Positions 14,707 to 21,982 of a stretch of 37,861 nucleotides of DNA are shown here, in pieces. The translations under genes were made by a program, and so were the position numbers. Position 1 is the stretch's first letter. The number at the start of each line of letters is the position of its first letter. The DNA is from Streptomyces olivaceoviridis. Its GTDB lineage: Bacteria > Actinomycetota > Actinomycetes > Streptomycetales > Streptomycetaceae. The DNA lies in contig NZ_BMUI01000048.1 in NCBI RefSeq assembly GCF_014650115.1, positions 1 through 37,861 on the forward strand. Direction: 5' to 3'. The notes below the pieces were generated by a model, which did not search any database, had not been told where the DNA came from, and saw nothing but the letters and a program-made list of their open reading frames with translations.

Positions 14707-15093
14707 ATGGACGACATGCGGCTCGACCGGCTCGGCTCCGGCAAGTACCTGCTGGTGACCAGCCACCGGAAGAACGGCACCCCCGTCGCGACCCCGGTGT
14801 GGGTCGTCCGGGACGGCGGCACGGTCGGGGTGTGGACGGCGGCCGACAGCGGGAAGGTCAAGCGGATCCGGCGCCGCCCGGACGTCCTCGTCGGCCCGTG
14901 CGACGTGCGTGGCAACCCGACCGGCGACCAGGTGCCGGCCACCGCCGAGATCGCCGATCCGGCCACCACCGCCCGCTACCGGAGCCTGATCGCCCGCAAG
15001 TACGGCCTCCTCGGCCGCCTCACCCTGCTGGGCAGCCGGCTCCGGCGCGGCCTGGACGGCACCGTCGGCGTCCGGGTGACCCTCGGGGAGTGA
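14707..15093 (+). CDS. PPOX class, probable F420-dependent enzyme (Rv2061 type)
   Basis: A 128-residue split-barrel flavin/deazaflavin-binding protein. The N-terminal strand pair (KYLLVTSHRKNGTPVATPVWVVRDGG) and the GVWTAADSGKVKRIRRRPDVLVGPCDVRG block are the cofactor-binding core. This is the pattern of the PPOX/F420 group named after Rv2061c, small homodimeric reductases or cofactor-binding proteins with mostly unknown substrates. The C-terminal GLDGTVGVRVTL closes the barrel. The start ATG is immediately downstream of a TACACT -10, implying a leaderless mRNA. It converges on the large secreted hydrolase gene with only 21 nt between stops. Confidence 0.85.
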   Translation: MDDMRLDRLGSGKYLLVTSHRKNGTPVATPVWVVRDGGTVGVWTAADSGKVKRIRRRPDVLVGPCDVRGNPTGDQVPATAEIADPATTARYRSLIARKYGLLGRLTLLGSRLRRGLDGTVGVRVTLGE

Positions 15094-15114
15094 GGGCCAC
15101 CCGGAACCGGCGCC

Positions 15115-17877
15115 CTACGACGCGTCCAGCACCGAACCGGACAGCTCAAGGCCCCCGGTGCGCGGCTCCCCGGTGCGCGGGTCGACCTGCCGGAACAGCA
15201 CCGACTCGGTGGACTCCCGCACCCCGTCCTTCACCGTGGGCAGGGTGATCTCCGCGCTCGTCCTCCCCGCCGGGATGTCCGCCCACAGGTAGAGCCCGGT
15301 CACCTTGGACAGCGGACGCTCCGGGTCGGGCTTCTCCCCGGTGGTGTCCCGCAGCCAGCCGGCCGGGACGTCCTTCGTGGACAGCTCCGGCGCGGTGGCC
15401 GGCGCGACCTCGAACAGCGCGCCCATGTCGACGTCCACCGGCTCCGACAGCGACACCCGCCACTTCAGCGTCTGCCCCTCGGTCACCTCACCGGCGACGG
15501 GCGTGACGGTCATCGCGGGCGCCGGATCGTCGTCGTGGACGGTGATGCCGCCCCGGTAGGAGCCGACGACCGCACCCCGGACCGCCTTGACCAGCACGTC
15601 GTACGACACATCGGTGCCGTAGCGGGTGTTGCCCTTCACCTCGACCGGTACGTCGATGTCCTGGCCGCCCGGACGGACCGTCACCAGCCGGTCCGCGGCC
15701 TTGCCGGTGGCCGGGTCGAGCACGTACACGCGGACCTGGCCGCTGCCGCCCCGGCCCGTCACCTGGACCGGGACCCGGTAGGTGCGCACGCCCGAGTCAC
15801 CCTCGTCCACGGTCCTCCGGCCGATGTCCACGCGCGGCAGCGCGTCGGTGCGCACCGCGGGCGTCCCCGGCCGCCAGCCCCACGCGTCCATGAGCCAGGC
15901 CCGCCCGGACGCCGAACGGGGCGTCAGCTCCAGGGACTTGACCGAGCGCAGGTCGAGCCCGGCGCGACCGGCCGCGGTCAGCGGCACGCGGATCTCCTGC
16001 GCCCAGTAGGAGGCGGTCCGTTCACTGCCGGGCAGCCCGGCGGGCGTGATCCGGCCGAGCCTGGCCTTCTTGCCGGAAGCATCGGTCAGCGACACGTCCA
16101 GCTGTGCGGCCCGGGAGTTCGGCGGCACGAACAGCCGCAGCGCCAGCGCCTTCGCACCGGACAGGGACACCGGCTTCGCCACGGTCACCCGGGCCGGGCT
16201 GCCGGCGCGCGTCCAGCGCACCGCGATCGCGCTCCGGCCGGTCTCCCGGTCCGTCTCCCACTGCGCGAAGTGCGGAGAGGCCCCCTTGGCGCCCGTGCCC
16301 AGGCAGGTCCTGGCCGGGCTCGGGTCCACCGCGGCGCACAGCCTGCCGCCGGTCACCGACACCCCGGCGTCCGGCAGGAACCCGCCGCCCCGGCGGGCGC
16401 CCACCGCGTGGCTGAGGACCCGTGCCGGGTCCGCCGACGGCGCCCGCTTCCCGGAGCCGTCGAGCAGCGGCCGTACCCGGTCGTCCCCGGCGAGGAACAG
16501 CCGCGCGGCGGCGGCGATGTAGGTGGAGCCGGCCCGGTGCTGCCGGTCGGCGGTCAGCCGGGTCGCGGCCCGCTTGCCGCACACCGGGTCGTGGTGCTGC
16601 GGGTCGTCGGAGAAGTCGTCGTCGGCGGGCGCCGCGGACTGGCCCGGCGTCCACTCCGAATTGAAGAAGTTGTGGTTGGCGCCGATCACGTACACCGCGC
16701 TGTGCAGTGCCGTGCCGTTGCCGACCGCGCGCGTGCCGTCGACGTACACCTCGCCCTGGAGGTCGGAGACGTCACCGTCGCAGCCCGGCAGGATCGTCAT
16801 CGACGGGACGTCCGGCACCGGGTTCTGACCGAAGACGGTCGGGCCGATGAGGACGGTGCCCCGGATGTGCCAGCGCACCGGCCCGTGATAGCCGTCCTGG
16901 TCGGCGGGCGGCGGGGTGAGGCTGTCCAGCGCGGCCCGGTTGACGCCCTCGCCGCCCCGCGAGTGCCCGACCAGCAGCACCCGCGACAGATCGGCGCGGG
17001 GTGCCTCGCGGACCACCTTCGGCGCGGACCGCGGGTGCTCGGCCCAGTCGGCCCAGCGGGCCAGGTGCAGCCGCACCAGCGACGACCGCGCCTGCGCGCC
17101 GCCGTCCTCCGCCTCGAAGTCCTGCGCGTTGACGCCGTTGGCCGAGACCGACACGGTCAGGTAGCCCTGGGAGGCGAGCAGTTTCTGGTCCCGCAGATAA
17201 CCGCGGTGGCTGGGCACCGGCTTGGCACCGGCCTTGCAGGGCCAGTCACCGGTGATGTCCTGCCCCTTGTAGCAGGTGTAGTGACGGCCGTGCAGGAAGA
17301 GCGCGAGGGGACGCTTGCCGGACGCGCCGACCGGCGCGACGACCACGGCGCGCATCTCCACGGGCGCGGAGAACCCCGGCAGCCGCACCGACTTCAGGCT
17401 GTACTCGCCCGTCCTGGTGCGGTACGCACCGGGCTTGCCCGGGTCCACGGCGTTCGCGGGCAGCGCCGCCGGCAGGCGCGCCGCCGAAGCCGCACCGGCC
17501 GTGTCGGGCGCGTCCAACCGCCGTCCGCCGGACCACACTTCCAGACCGCGCAATCCCGTCGCGCGCCGCCCGTCGAGCGGCAGCCGGAAGGTGTGCCCGT
17601 CCGCGCCGGGCCGGGGCACCCCCAGCAGCCGCCCTCCGGCCCGGAACTCGACCCGCGCGTCCCCCATGGGCACCGACCGGGCCGACCGCCACACCAACTG
17701 CGGCGCGGAGCCCTCGCCGGCCAGCCGCCACCCGGGCGGCAGTGGCGCGCCGTCATTTCCCTGCGACTTGCCTTGTGCTGCGGCTGGTTGAGAGTGGGCG
17801 ACCGCCACTCCCGGGGATGCCCCCGCCACCGCGAGCAACGCGGTGGCGGTCACCCATATACGCCGGGCACGGACCAC
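15115..17877 (-). CDS. large secreted alpha/beta hydrolase with C-terminal Calx-beta-like modules
   Basis: A 920-residue exported protein. A signal peptide covers residues 1 to about 34 (ARRIWVTATALLAVAGASPGVAVA). The alpha/beta-hydrolase part includes the early strand PLALFLHGRHYTCY, which ends in His-Gly-Arg as in oxyanion loops, and the nucleophile elbow LLVGHSRGGEGV (GxSxG). GANHNFFNSEW is a candidate catalytic His region. Residues about 520-660 form a beta-rich jelly-roll-like segment. After about 670 come Calx-beta-like repeats (VDEGDSGVRTYRVPVQV, then a TVHDDDPAP calcium-type motif). The start is GTG 17877 with GAGGAGG 4 nt upstream. Lipase, esterase or peptidase activity is possible; no substrate can be assigned. 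Several cysteines in the hydrolase part suggest disulfides. Confidence 0.8.
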   Translation of the reverse strand: MVRARRIWVTATALLAVAGASPGVAVAHSQPAAAQGKSQGNDGAPLPPGWRLAGEGSAPQLVWRSARSVPMGDARVEFRAGGRLLGVPRPGADGHTFRLPLDGRRATGLRGLEVWSGGRRLDAPDTAGAASAARLPAALPANAVDPGKPGAYRTRTGEYSLKSVRLPGFSAPVEMRAVVVAPVGASGKRPLALFLHGRHYTCYKGQDITGDWPCKAGAKPVPSHRGYLRDQKLLASQGYLTVSVSANGVNAQDFEAEDGGAQARSSLVRLHLARWADWAEHPRSAPKVVREAPRADLSRVLLVGHSRGGEGVNRAALDSLTPPPADQDGYHGPVRWHIRGTVLIGPTVFGQNPVPDVPSMTILPGCDGDVSDLQGEVYVDGTRAVGNGTALHSAVYVIGANHNFFNSEWTPGQSAAPADDDFSDDPQHHDPVCGKRAATRLTADRQHRAGSTYIAAAARLFLAGDDRVRPLLDGSGKRAPSADPARVLSHAVGARRGGGFLPDAGVSVTGGRLCAAVDPSPARTCLGTGAKGASPHFAQWETDRETGRSAIAVRWTRAGSPARVTVAKPVSLSGAKALALRLFVPPNSRAAQLDVSLTDASGKKARLGRITPAGLPGSERTASYWAQEIRVPLTAAGRAGLDLRSVKSLELTPRSASGRAWLMDAWGWRPGTPAVRTDALPRVDIGRRTVDEGDSGVRTYRVPVQVTGRGGSGQVRVYVLDPATGKAADRLVTVRPGGQDIDVPVEVKGNTRYGTDVSYDVLVKAVRGAVVGSYRGGITVHDDDPAPAMTVTPVAGEVTEGQTLKWRVSLSEPVDVDMGALFEVAPATAPELSTKDVPAGWLRDTTGEKPDPERPLSKVTGLYLWADIPAGRTSAEITLPTVKDGVRESTESVLFRQVDPRTGEPRTGGLELSGSVLDAS

Positions 17878-17901
17878 TGATCCTCCTCGAACACCTACCT
17901 C

Positions 17902-17927
17902 GGGCGTCCCGGCAGTCCCGGACGCCC
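17902..17927 (-). terminator. hairpin between the DUF35 and secreted hydrolase genes
   Basis: GGGCGTCC (17902-17909) pairs with GGACGCCC (17920-17927) around a 10-nt loop. On the reverse strand it lies about 125 nt after the DUF35 gene and 25 nt before the hydrolase start. It may end the former transcript or form part of the latter's leader. Confidence 0.5.
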
Positions 17928-18053
17928 CTCGCCCCGGGAGGATGCGGAGCGGAGGCTGTGGGTTGCCTGCGGAGGCGAGGTGATGGTCCGCGTGGGCGGA
18001 GGAGGGGACCCGGCCGTGGTGTCAGCGGCACCGTGCCGGTGGGCTACGGCGGG

Positions 18054-18470
18054 TCAGGTCCAGGCCCGGTACGGCTCCTCCAGCAGCTGGAAGACGGGCT
18101 CCCCGCGCACCGGGTCCTTGGCGGTGGACAGCCGCACCCGGTCGCCGCTGTGGATGCCGATCGGCGGACCCATGACCCGGCCCCGTACGACGAACCCCTC
18201 GGCCATCTCGATCAGCGACACATTGCGCGCCGCCGGTGTGTTGCGGTGCACCACCGTGGAGTGGCGGACCGTGCCGACGCCCTCGCTGCGCTCCGTGCGC
18301 AGCTCACTGCCCTGGCAGACCGGACACAGCAGCCGGTGGTACATCGCGGTGCCGCACCAGGCGCAGCGCTGGAAGAGGATGGCGTCCTTGGAGTCCGCGG
18401 CGGCGGGATCGAGAATGCCCGCCGCGGAACCGGCCACCGGATGCGAGGTGCTTGCTGAGGGGTGGTACAC
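18054..18470 (-). CDS. Zn-ribbon / OB-fold protein (DUF35 family)
   Basis: A 138-residue cytosolic protein. Residues about 35-55 hold a rubredoxin-like zinc ribbon, CAWCGTAMYHRLLCPVC, with two CxxC pairs. The rest is an OB-fold (VGTVRHSTVVHRNTPAAR, MAEGFVVRGRVMG, HSGDRVRLST). DUF35 proteins act as acyl-CoA- or lipid-binding partners of thiolases, enoyl-CoA hydratases (ChsH2-type) and ketosynthases; here no such partner is adjacent. The start GTG 18470 is preceded by AGGGAG at 9 nt. An in-frame ATG at 18551 exists but lacks a binding site and would place coding sequence next to the operator. A TetR operator lies about 100 bp upstream and the regulator gene is next door. Confidence 0.85.
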   Translation of the reverse strand: MYHPSASTSHPVAGSAAGILDPAAADSKDAILFQRCAWCGTAMYHRLLCPVCQGSELRTERSEGVGTVRHSTVVHRNTPAARNVSLIEMAEGFVVRGRVMGPPIGIHSGDRVRLSTAKDPVRGEPVFQLLEEPYRAWT

Positions 18471-18570
18471 GCTGGTCAACTCCCTGCGCTCGGCCGGAAT
18501 CCCGTGTGCCCGGGGCGGACCGGGCACACGTGTGCGCGGTTGCCGTGCCACCGCGCACGCCGACAGGGTA

Positions 18571-18585
18571 TGGCACTGAGTGTCA
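18571..18585. promoter_or_regulatory. candidate TetR operator upstream of the DUF35 gene
   Basis: TGGCACT-G-AGTGTCA is a 15-bp palindrome with one mismatched pair. Bases 18573-18586 are an exact inverted copy of 19405-19418, upstream of the adjacent tetR gene. The shared 14-mer in two flanking positions is strong evidence of a common regulator site. Confidence 0.75.
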
Positions 18586-18627
18586 CTCGTAAAGGCACTC
18601 GGTACCCCTAATCACCCCTGTTCCCGG

Positions 18628-19374
18628 TCAGCCCCGGCCGAGCGCCGTCTCCAGTTCCTGTACGACCCGCCACAGCGGCGCGTCCCGGCGGGACACCAGT
18701 ACCACCACGTCGTCGGGCCGCCCCGCCTGCGCGCCGGCCGCCGCCGACCCGGCCCGCGCGGGGGCCGGCGGACCCTCCGCCGGCCGGCCGTACGTCTGCT
18801 GCACGTACCCCAGCGCGTGGTCCACGGCGGCCCCCGGGTCGCCCTTCCCGTCCGAACGCAGCCAGGAGCGCAGGGCGTTGTTGTGCGCGGCGACGACTGC
18901 CGCCGCGATCACGTCGGCGCGCAGAGTCCCGTCGGGCCGTCCCGTGAAACGGGCGCGGAGGTACTCGGCGAGCGCGCGTTCGTAGCGCCACACCACCGAC
19001 AGCTCGTACGCGCGCAGGCCCGGCACCCGCCGGGTGAGGCGGTAGCGCTGCACGGAGAAGGCCGGGTTCTCGGCGTACATCCGCAGCACCAGCCGGGCCG
19101 CGTCGCACACCCGCCGCACCGGCTCGTGCTCCGCGCCGCCGGCCGCGAGGAAGGCGGTCATGTCGGCCAGGCAGCGCTCGTGGTCGGGGAAGACCACGTC
19201 CTCCTTGGAGGGGAAGTAGCGGAAGAACGAGCGCCGGCCCACCCCGGCCAGGGCCACGATGTCGTCCACGGTGGTCTGCTCGTACCCGCGTTCCAGGAAG
19301 AGCCGGAAGGCCGCCGCCACCAGGGCGTCCCGGATCGGCGGCTTCGCGGCCGGCGCCGCGCTGCTGGAGCTCAT
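18628..19374 (-). CDS. TetR family transcriptional regulator
   Basis: A 248-residue regulator. Residues about 13-60 form the TetR DNA-binding domain (IRDALVAAAFRLFLERGYEQTTVDDIVALAGVGRRSFFRYFPSKEDVVF), with the helix-turn-helix at VDDIVALAGVGRRSFFRYF. The remaining residues are an alpha-helical ligand-binding domain with FRxF, YELSVVWRYERALAEYL and AAVVAAHNNALRSWL segments like those of acyl-CoA-responsive members. A Pro/Ala-rich linker and an odd C-terminal extension (VVVLVSRRDAPLWRVVQELETAL) follow. Operators lie 31-80 bp upstream, so autoregulation is likely. The ATG start at 19374 fits the domain, though the ribosome binding site is weak. Confidence 0.9.
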   Translation of the reverse strand: MSSSSAAPAAKPPIRDALVAAAFRLFLERGYEQTTVDDIVALAGVGRRSFFRYFPSKEDVVFPDHERCLADMTAFLAAGGAEHEPVRRVCDAARLVLRMYAENPAFSVQRYRLTRRVPGLRAYELSVVWRYERALAEYLRARFTGRPDGTLRADVIAAAVVAAHNNALRSWLRSDGKGDPGAAVDHALGYVQQTYGRPAEGPPAPARAGSAAAGAQAGRPDDVVVLVSRRDAPLWRVVQELETALGRG

Positions 19375-19405
19375 GGACGGGAACGTAGCACCCGGACGGG
19401 ATTCG

Positions 19406-19452
19406 TGACACTCAGTGCAGCGCGAGCGCCCTTCCGGGGGAACTGAGTGCTT
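19406..19452. promoter_or_regulatory. candidate TetR operators in the tetR / ATP-grasp intergenic region
   Basis: TGACACT-C-AGTGCAG at 19406-19420 has one perfect half site and a partial one. A weaker match with core AACTGAGTG is at 19441-19449, 32 bp (three helical turns) further on. The rest of the 288-nt gap is a C-rich, G-poor leader of the ATP-grasp gene with no other element that I recognise. Confidence 0.65.
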
Positions 19453-19662
19453 CCGAGGCCACCTCGGAGCGGTCCGACCGGGCTGTGCGGTGCGGGGCGG
19501 GGGGGCGGATGGTGGCCGGGGGTGGCCGAAAGCCGCCGCACCCTGCGGCGTAACCTTTCTCCGCCGTCACCGCCGCCGTCGAAGACGCCGCCGACACCGG
19601 CCCCGCACCGCGCCGCACCACCCACCGCACCCGCAGCCACCGCGCCGCCCCGAGGAGCCCCC

Positions 19663-20505
19663 ATGCCCGCCGCCCGCCCCCGCCTGCTCTACGTCACCGA
19701 CCTGGCGTACCAGGCGCGCGGGCGCCGCTACTGCGACGAGGACATCCACCTCACGTCCCGGCTGCGCGCCCACTTCGACCTGGCCCTGTGTCATCCGGTG
19801 GACGCCGCCGCCCTGATGGACGGCTTCGACGCCGTCGTCGTCCGCAACAGCGGGCCCGTCCTCGGCTACCGGAAGGAGTACGACGCCTTCCGCGCGCGGG
19901 CGCTCGCCGCCGGGACCCGGGTGTACAACCCGCTCACCGGGAAGGCCGACATGGCCGGGAAGCAGTACCTGCTCGACCTGGGCGCCGCCGGCTTCCCCGT
20001 GATCCCGACCGTCGACCGCGCCGAGGACCTGGACCGGCTGCCGGCCGCCGAGCGGTACGTGGTCAAGCCGAAGCACGGCGCGGACTCCCTCGGCCTGCGG
20101 ATCGTCCCCGGTGGCGAGGTCGCCGGACTCGCCACCGGGGACGTCCTGATCCAGCCGTGCGTCGACTTCGCCTACGAGGTGTCCTTCTACTTCGTCGACG
20201 ACGACTTCCAGTACGCCCTCTACGCCCCCGACCCGGAGCGCCGCTGGGAGCTGCGGCCGTACCAGGCCACCGCCGCCGACCTGGAGTTCGCCCGCCGGTT
20301 CATCGACTGGAACGACCTCGGGTACGGCATCCAGCGCGTCGACGCCTGCCGCGCCGCGGACGGAGGCCTGCTGCTGGTCGAACTGGAGGACGTCAACCCC
20401 TTCCTGTCCCTGGACGCGCTCCCGGAGGAGGCGAGGGACGCCTTCGTCACCGCGTTCACGGCGTCCCTGAACCGGTTCGCGCGGGGGGTGCCCGTCCCGG
20501 CCTGA
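19663..20505 (+). CDS. ATP-grasp domain protein
   Basis: A 280-residue protein with a RimK/glutathione-synthase-like ATP-grasp layout. There is an N-terminal pre-ATP-grasp domain (RLLYVTDLAY, DAVVVRNSGPVLG), a lid region GKADMAGKQYLLDLGAAGFPVIPT, the nucleotide-binding Lys in YVVKPKHGADSLGLRIV, DVLIQPCVDFAYEVSFYFV, and the metal-binding end GYGIQRVDACR with LVELEDVNPFLSLD. Enzymes of this fold ligate a carboxylate to an amine or thiol using ATP; the partners are unknown here. GAGGAG lies 5 nt before the ATG. It is transcribed alone, ending at a hairpin. It is only about half the size of Ngg-type synthetases and has no acetyltransferase domain. Confidence 0.82.
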   Translation: MPAARPRLLYVTDLAYQARGRRYCDEDIHLTSRLRAHFDLALCHPVDAAALMDGFDAVVVRNSGPVLGYRKEYDAFRARALAAGTRVYNPLTGKADMAGKQYLLDLGAAGFPVIPTVDRAEDLDRLPAAERYVVKPKHGADSLGLRIVPGGEVAGLATGDVLIQPCVDFAYEVSFYFVDDDFQYALYAPDPERRWELRPYQATAADLEFARRFIDWNDLGYGIQRVDACRAADGGLLLVELEDVNPFLSLDALPEEARDAFVTAFTASLNRFARGVPVPA

Positions 20506-20529
20506 CGGTGATCGGCGAGTACCCCGGCG

Positions 20530-20561
20530 CCCCGCCCCTGACATGGCGCTCAGGGCCGGGG
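20530..20561 (+). terminator. terminator of the ATP-grasp gene
   Basis: CCCCGCCCCTGA (20530-20541) pairs with TCAGGGCCGGGG (20550-20561) with one mismatch and an 8-nt loop, 25 nt after the stop. No T tract. Confidence 0.7.
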
Positions 20562-20963
20562 ACGGGTGCGGTGCCACCATGGCCGCGCGTCACCGCCGCG
20601 GCGTCCGGCCACGGACGCGCGGCGTGGGCACAGGCGCAGCACCCGGTCTGCCGCGCCCCCGGATTCCGGGAAGGTGTCCGGCCGGCCGACGTGCGGGAAG
20701 CGCGTCAGCCGGGAGCGGCTGAGGGACAGTCCGCGGACGGTCTGGTGCGGACCCGGCTCCCACGCGTGGACCTCGCCGGCGGGCAGCCGGCGCCGGCCGT
20801 CCCCCTCGTCCGTACTGCTCCGGGCGTCCCATGGTGTGCTCCGGAGCCGGTCGGCCGACCGTGACGGCGCCGCGCGGCCGTCCGGGGCGGCCGGCGCCGG
20901 GCCCGTCGGCGGCCCTGCGTGCCAGGGGGCGGGCGGGCGGGACGCGGGAAGGCGCGTACTCGG
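20550..20963 (-). pseudogene. possible degraded coding sequence without a start codon
   Basis: The 587-nt gap at 20506-21092 holds no intact gene that I can support. On the reverse strand one frame is open for 138 codons (20963 to a TGA at 20550) with G/C at about nine in ten third positions over its downstream half. It includes a protein-like stretch (GEVHAWEPGPHQTVRGLSLS, RLTRFPHVGRPDTFPES). No ATG, GTG or TTG start precedes that stretch after the upstream stop. A different frame looks more coding-like further upstream (DGATVTEYAPSRV), as a frameshifted remnant would. I do not recognise the protein. Confidence 0.3.
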
Positions 20964-21092
20964 TCACCGTGGCACCGTCCTCGACCCGGCTGGTCCGCGC
21001 TCCGCCTCCGCGTGCCCTGCCGGGCGCCCGCCCCCCCACGGCACCGGCGGGCCCGCGGGACCGGAACGCCGGTGCCCTGCGCGCGGGGGACC

Positions 21093-21677
21093 TCACCCCG
21101 CTGCTCGCGGACCGTCGTCGTAGACCAGGAGGCCGTCACCGCGAAGGCGTACACCGGGCGTCGGGCTGTGCGCCATGAGCCGCCCGTCGTGCATCAGGTG
21201 CAGGACGAACGCGCCACGGGCCAGGACGGCGAAGTCGGCGATCAGGCGCCGGTGGCACCTCCACCACACCGCCTCGCCGCACATCACCGCGGTACGCTCC
21301 TCGCCCGCCTGCCGCAGCACGCCGTCCGTCGCGATCACGAACTCCGCGCTGCGCGTGTGAGCGGCGTAGCCCCGGAAGGACTCGTTGCGCCAGACGGTGT
21401 CGGGTGAGTCCGGCGACGGCTTGCGCCACCCGCCCAGCCGCCGCTCCCACCGGTAGGCGATCCGCTCCTCGGGCATCCACTCGGCCAGCCGCTGCCGTGA
21501 CAGGTCCGGATCGCGGCGACTGCCCGGCGCGGTCCTGACGTCCACGACGGCGGCGACGCCGGCTTCCCGCAGAAGCTCCGCCAGCGTCGTCCGGCCGGCC
21601 GTGCCGTGGCCGAAGGTGATCAGCTCCGGGCCCGAGCGGGCGGCCCCGCCCGCGGGATCGGTCCGGACATGGCTCAT
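21093..21677 (-). CDS. DUF488 family protein
   Basis: A 194-residue cytosolic protein of the DUF488 family. Characteristic segments are the start ELITFGHGTAGRTTLAELLREAGVAAVVDVRTAPGS, WMPEERIAYRWERRLGG, SFRGYAAH, and the conserved end VMCGEAVWWRCHRRLIADF, which carries a Cys and a basic cluster. The family is widespread, often annotated with no known activity; the conserved Cys and Arg residues could suit a redox or nucleic-acid role, which is speculative. The ATG at 21677 has no ribosome binding site. It is divergent from the amidotransferase operon, and the region on its 3' side is degraded sequence. Confidence 0.85.
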   Translation of the reverse strand: MSHVRTDPAGGAARSGPELITFGHGTAGRTTLAELLREAGVAAVVDVRTAPGSRRDPDLSRQRLAEWMPEERIAYRWERRLGGWRKPSPDSPDTVWRNESFRGYAAHTRSAEFVIATDGVLRQAGEERTAVMCGEAVWWRCHRRLIADFAVLARGAFVLHLMHDGRLMAHSPTPGVRLRGDGLLVYDDGPRAAG

Positions 21678-21755
21678 ACACCGAGTGCACCACGTGCGGG
21701 CGCGCCGGTGCGCGGTGCGGGGCTTACCTGCTCAGGGCCTGGGCACTCGAACACG

Positions 21756-21785
21756 ACACAAGCCGCCGCAGCCGCCGGCCTGTGT
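21756..21785. repeat. inverted repeat in the DUF488 / amidotransferase intergenic region
   Basis: ACACAAGCCG (21756-21765) and CGGCCTGTGT (21776-21785) form a 10-bp stem with one non-Watson-Crick (A-C) pair and a 10-nt spacer. Its role is unknown; it could be an operator for either divergent gene. Confidence 0.5.
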
Positions 21786-21875
21786 TCCCCGAAGTCATCG
21801 GGGCGCCTGCCCGGCCCGCGTTCGCCGCGGTGCGCCGGCGGTGGCCGTCGCCGCTTCCGCGAGCCGCGCGACACG

Positions 21876-21892
21876 TTCTGTCGTCTACAGAA
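21876..21892 (+). promoter_or_regulatory. 17-bp palindrome overlapping the leader ORF ribosome binding site
   Basis: TTCTGT (21876-21881) and ACAGAA (21887-21892) are perfect inverted copies around CGTCT. The right arm runs into AGAAGGGGG, the ribosome binding site of the small ORF at 21902. This could be a repressor operator at the promoter or an RNA hairpin limiting translation. Confidence 0.55.
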
Positions 21893-21901
21893 GGGGGCGT
21901 C

Positions 21902-21982
21902 ATGTATCGCAGCACCGTCCACCTCGGCACCGGAGGGCGCGCCGGTGCGCCGGATGGAGGCGGGGCGTCATGTGCGGTCTGA
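21902..21982 (+). CDS. small ORF overlapping the amidotransferase start (possible leader peptide)
   Basis: A 26-residue ORF, MYRSTVHLGTGGRAGAPDGG with a further GASCAV. It has a good purine-rich ribosome binding site (GAAGGGGG, 4 nt before the ATG), and its stop lies 13 nt inside the amidotransferase gene in another frame. Translation of it could therefore couple to that gene. Codon third positions are only moderately G/C-rich, so it may be non-coding. The 12 bases GGGGCGTCATGT around its start recur exactly at the amidotransferase start (21962-21973). It has a single Cys near the end and no signal peptide. No known peptide family is recognised. Confidence 0.4.
   Translation: MYRSTVHLGTGGRAGAPDGGGASCAV

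Noticed and set aside
15535..17880. Long forward-strand frame opposite the secreted hydrolase
   Set aside because: The product is Arg-rich and featureless; the reverse strand has a signal peptide, hydrolase elbow and ribosome binding site.
19663..20505. The ATP-grasp gene as the missing Ngg synthetase
   Set aside because: It is 280 residues with no acetyltransferase domain, is separated by a terminator and a DUF488 gene on the other strand, and has no coupling to the amidotransferase.
20566..21123. Forward-strand hypothetical gene in the gap after the ATP-grasp gene
   Set aside because: No ribosome binding site or recognisable domain, Arg/Ser/Pro-rich composition, and third positions are not biased as in real genes here.
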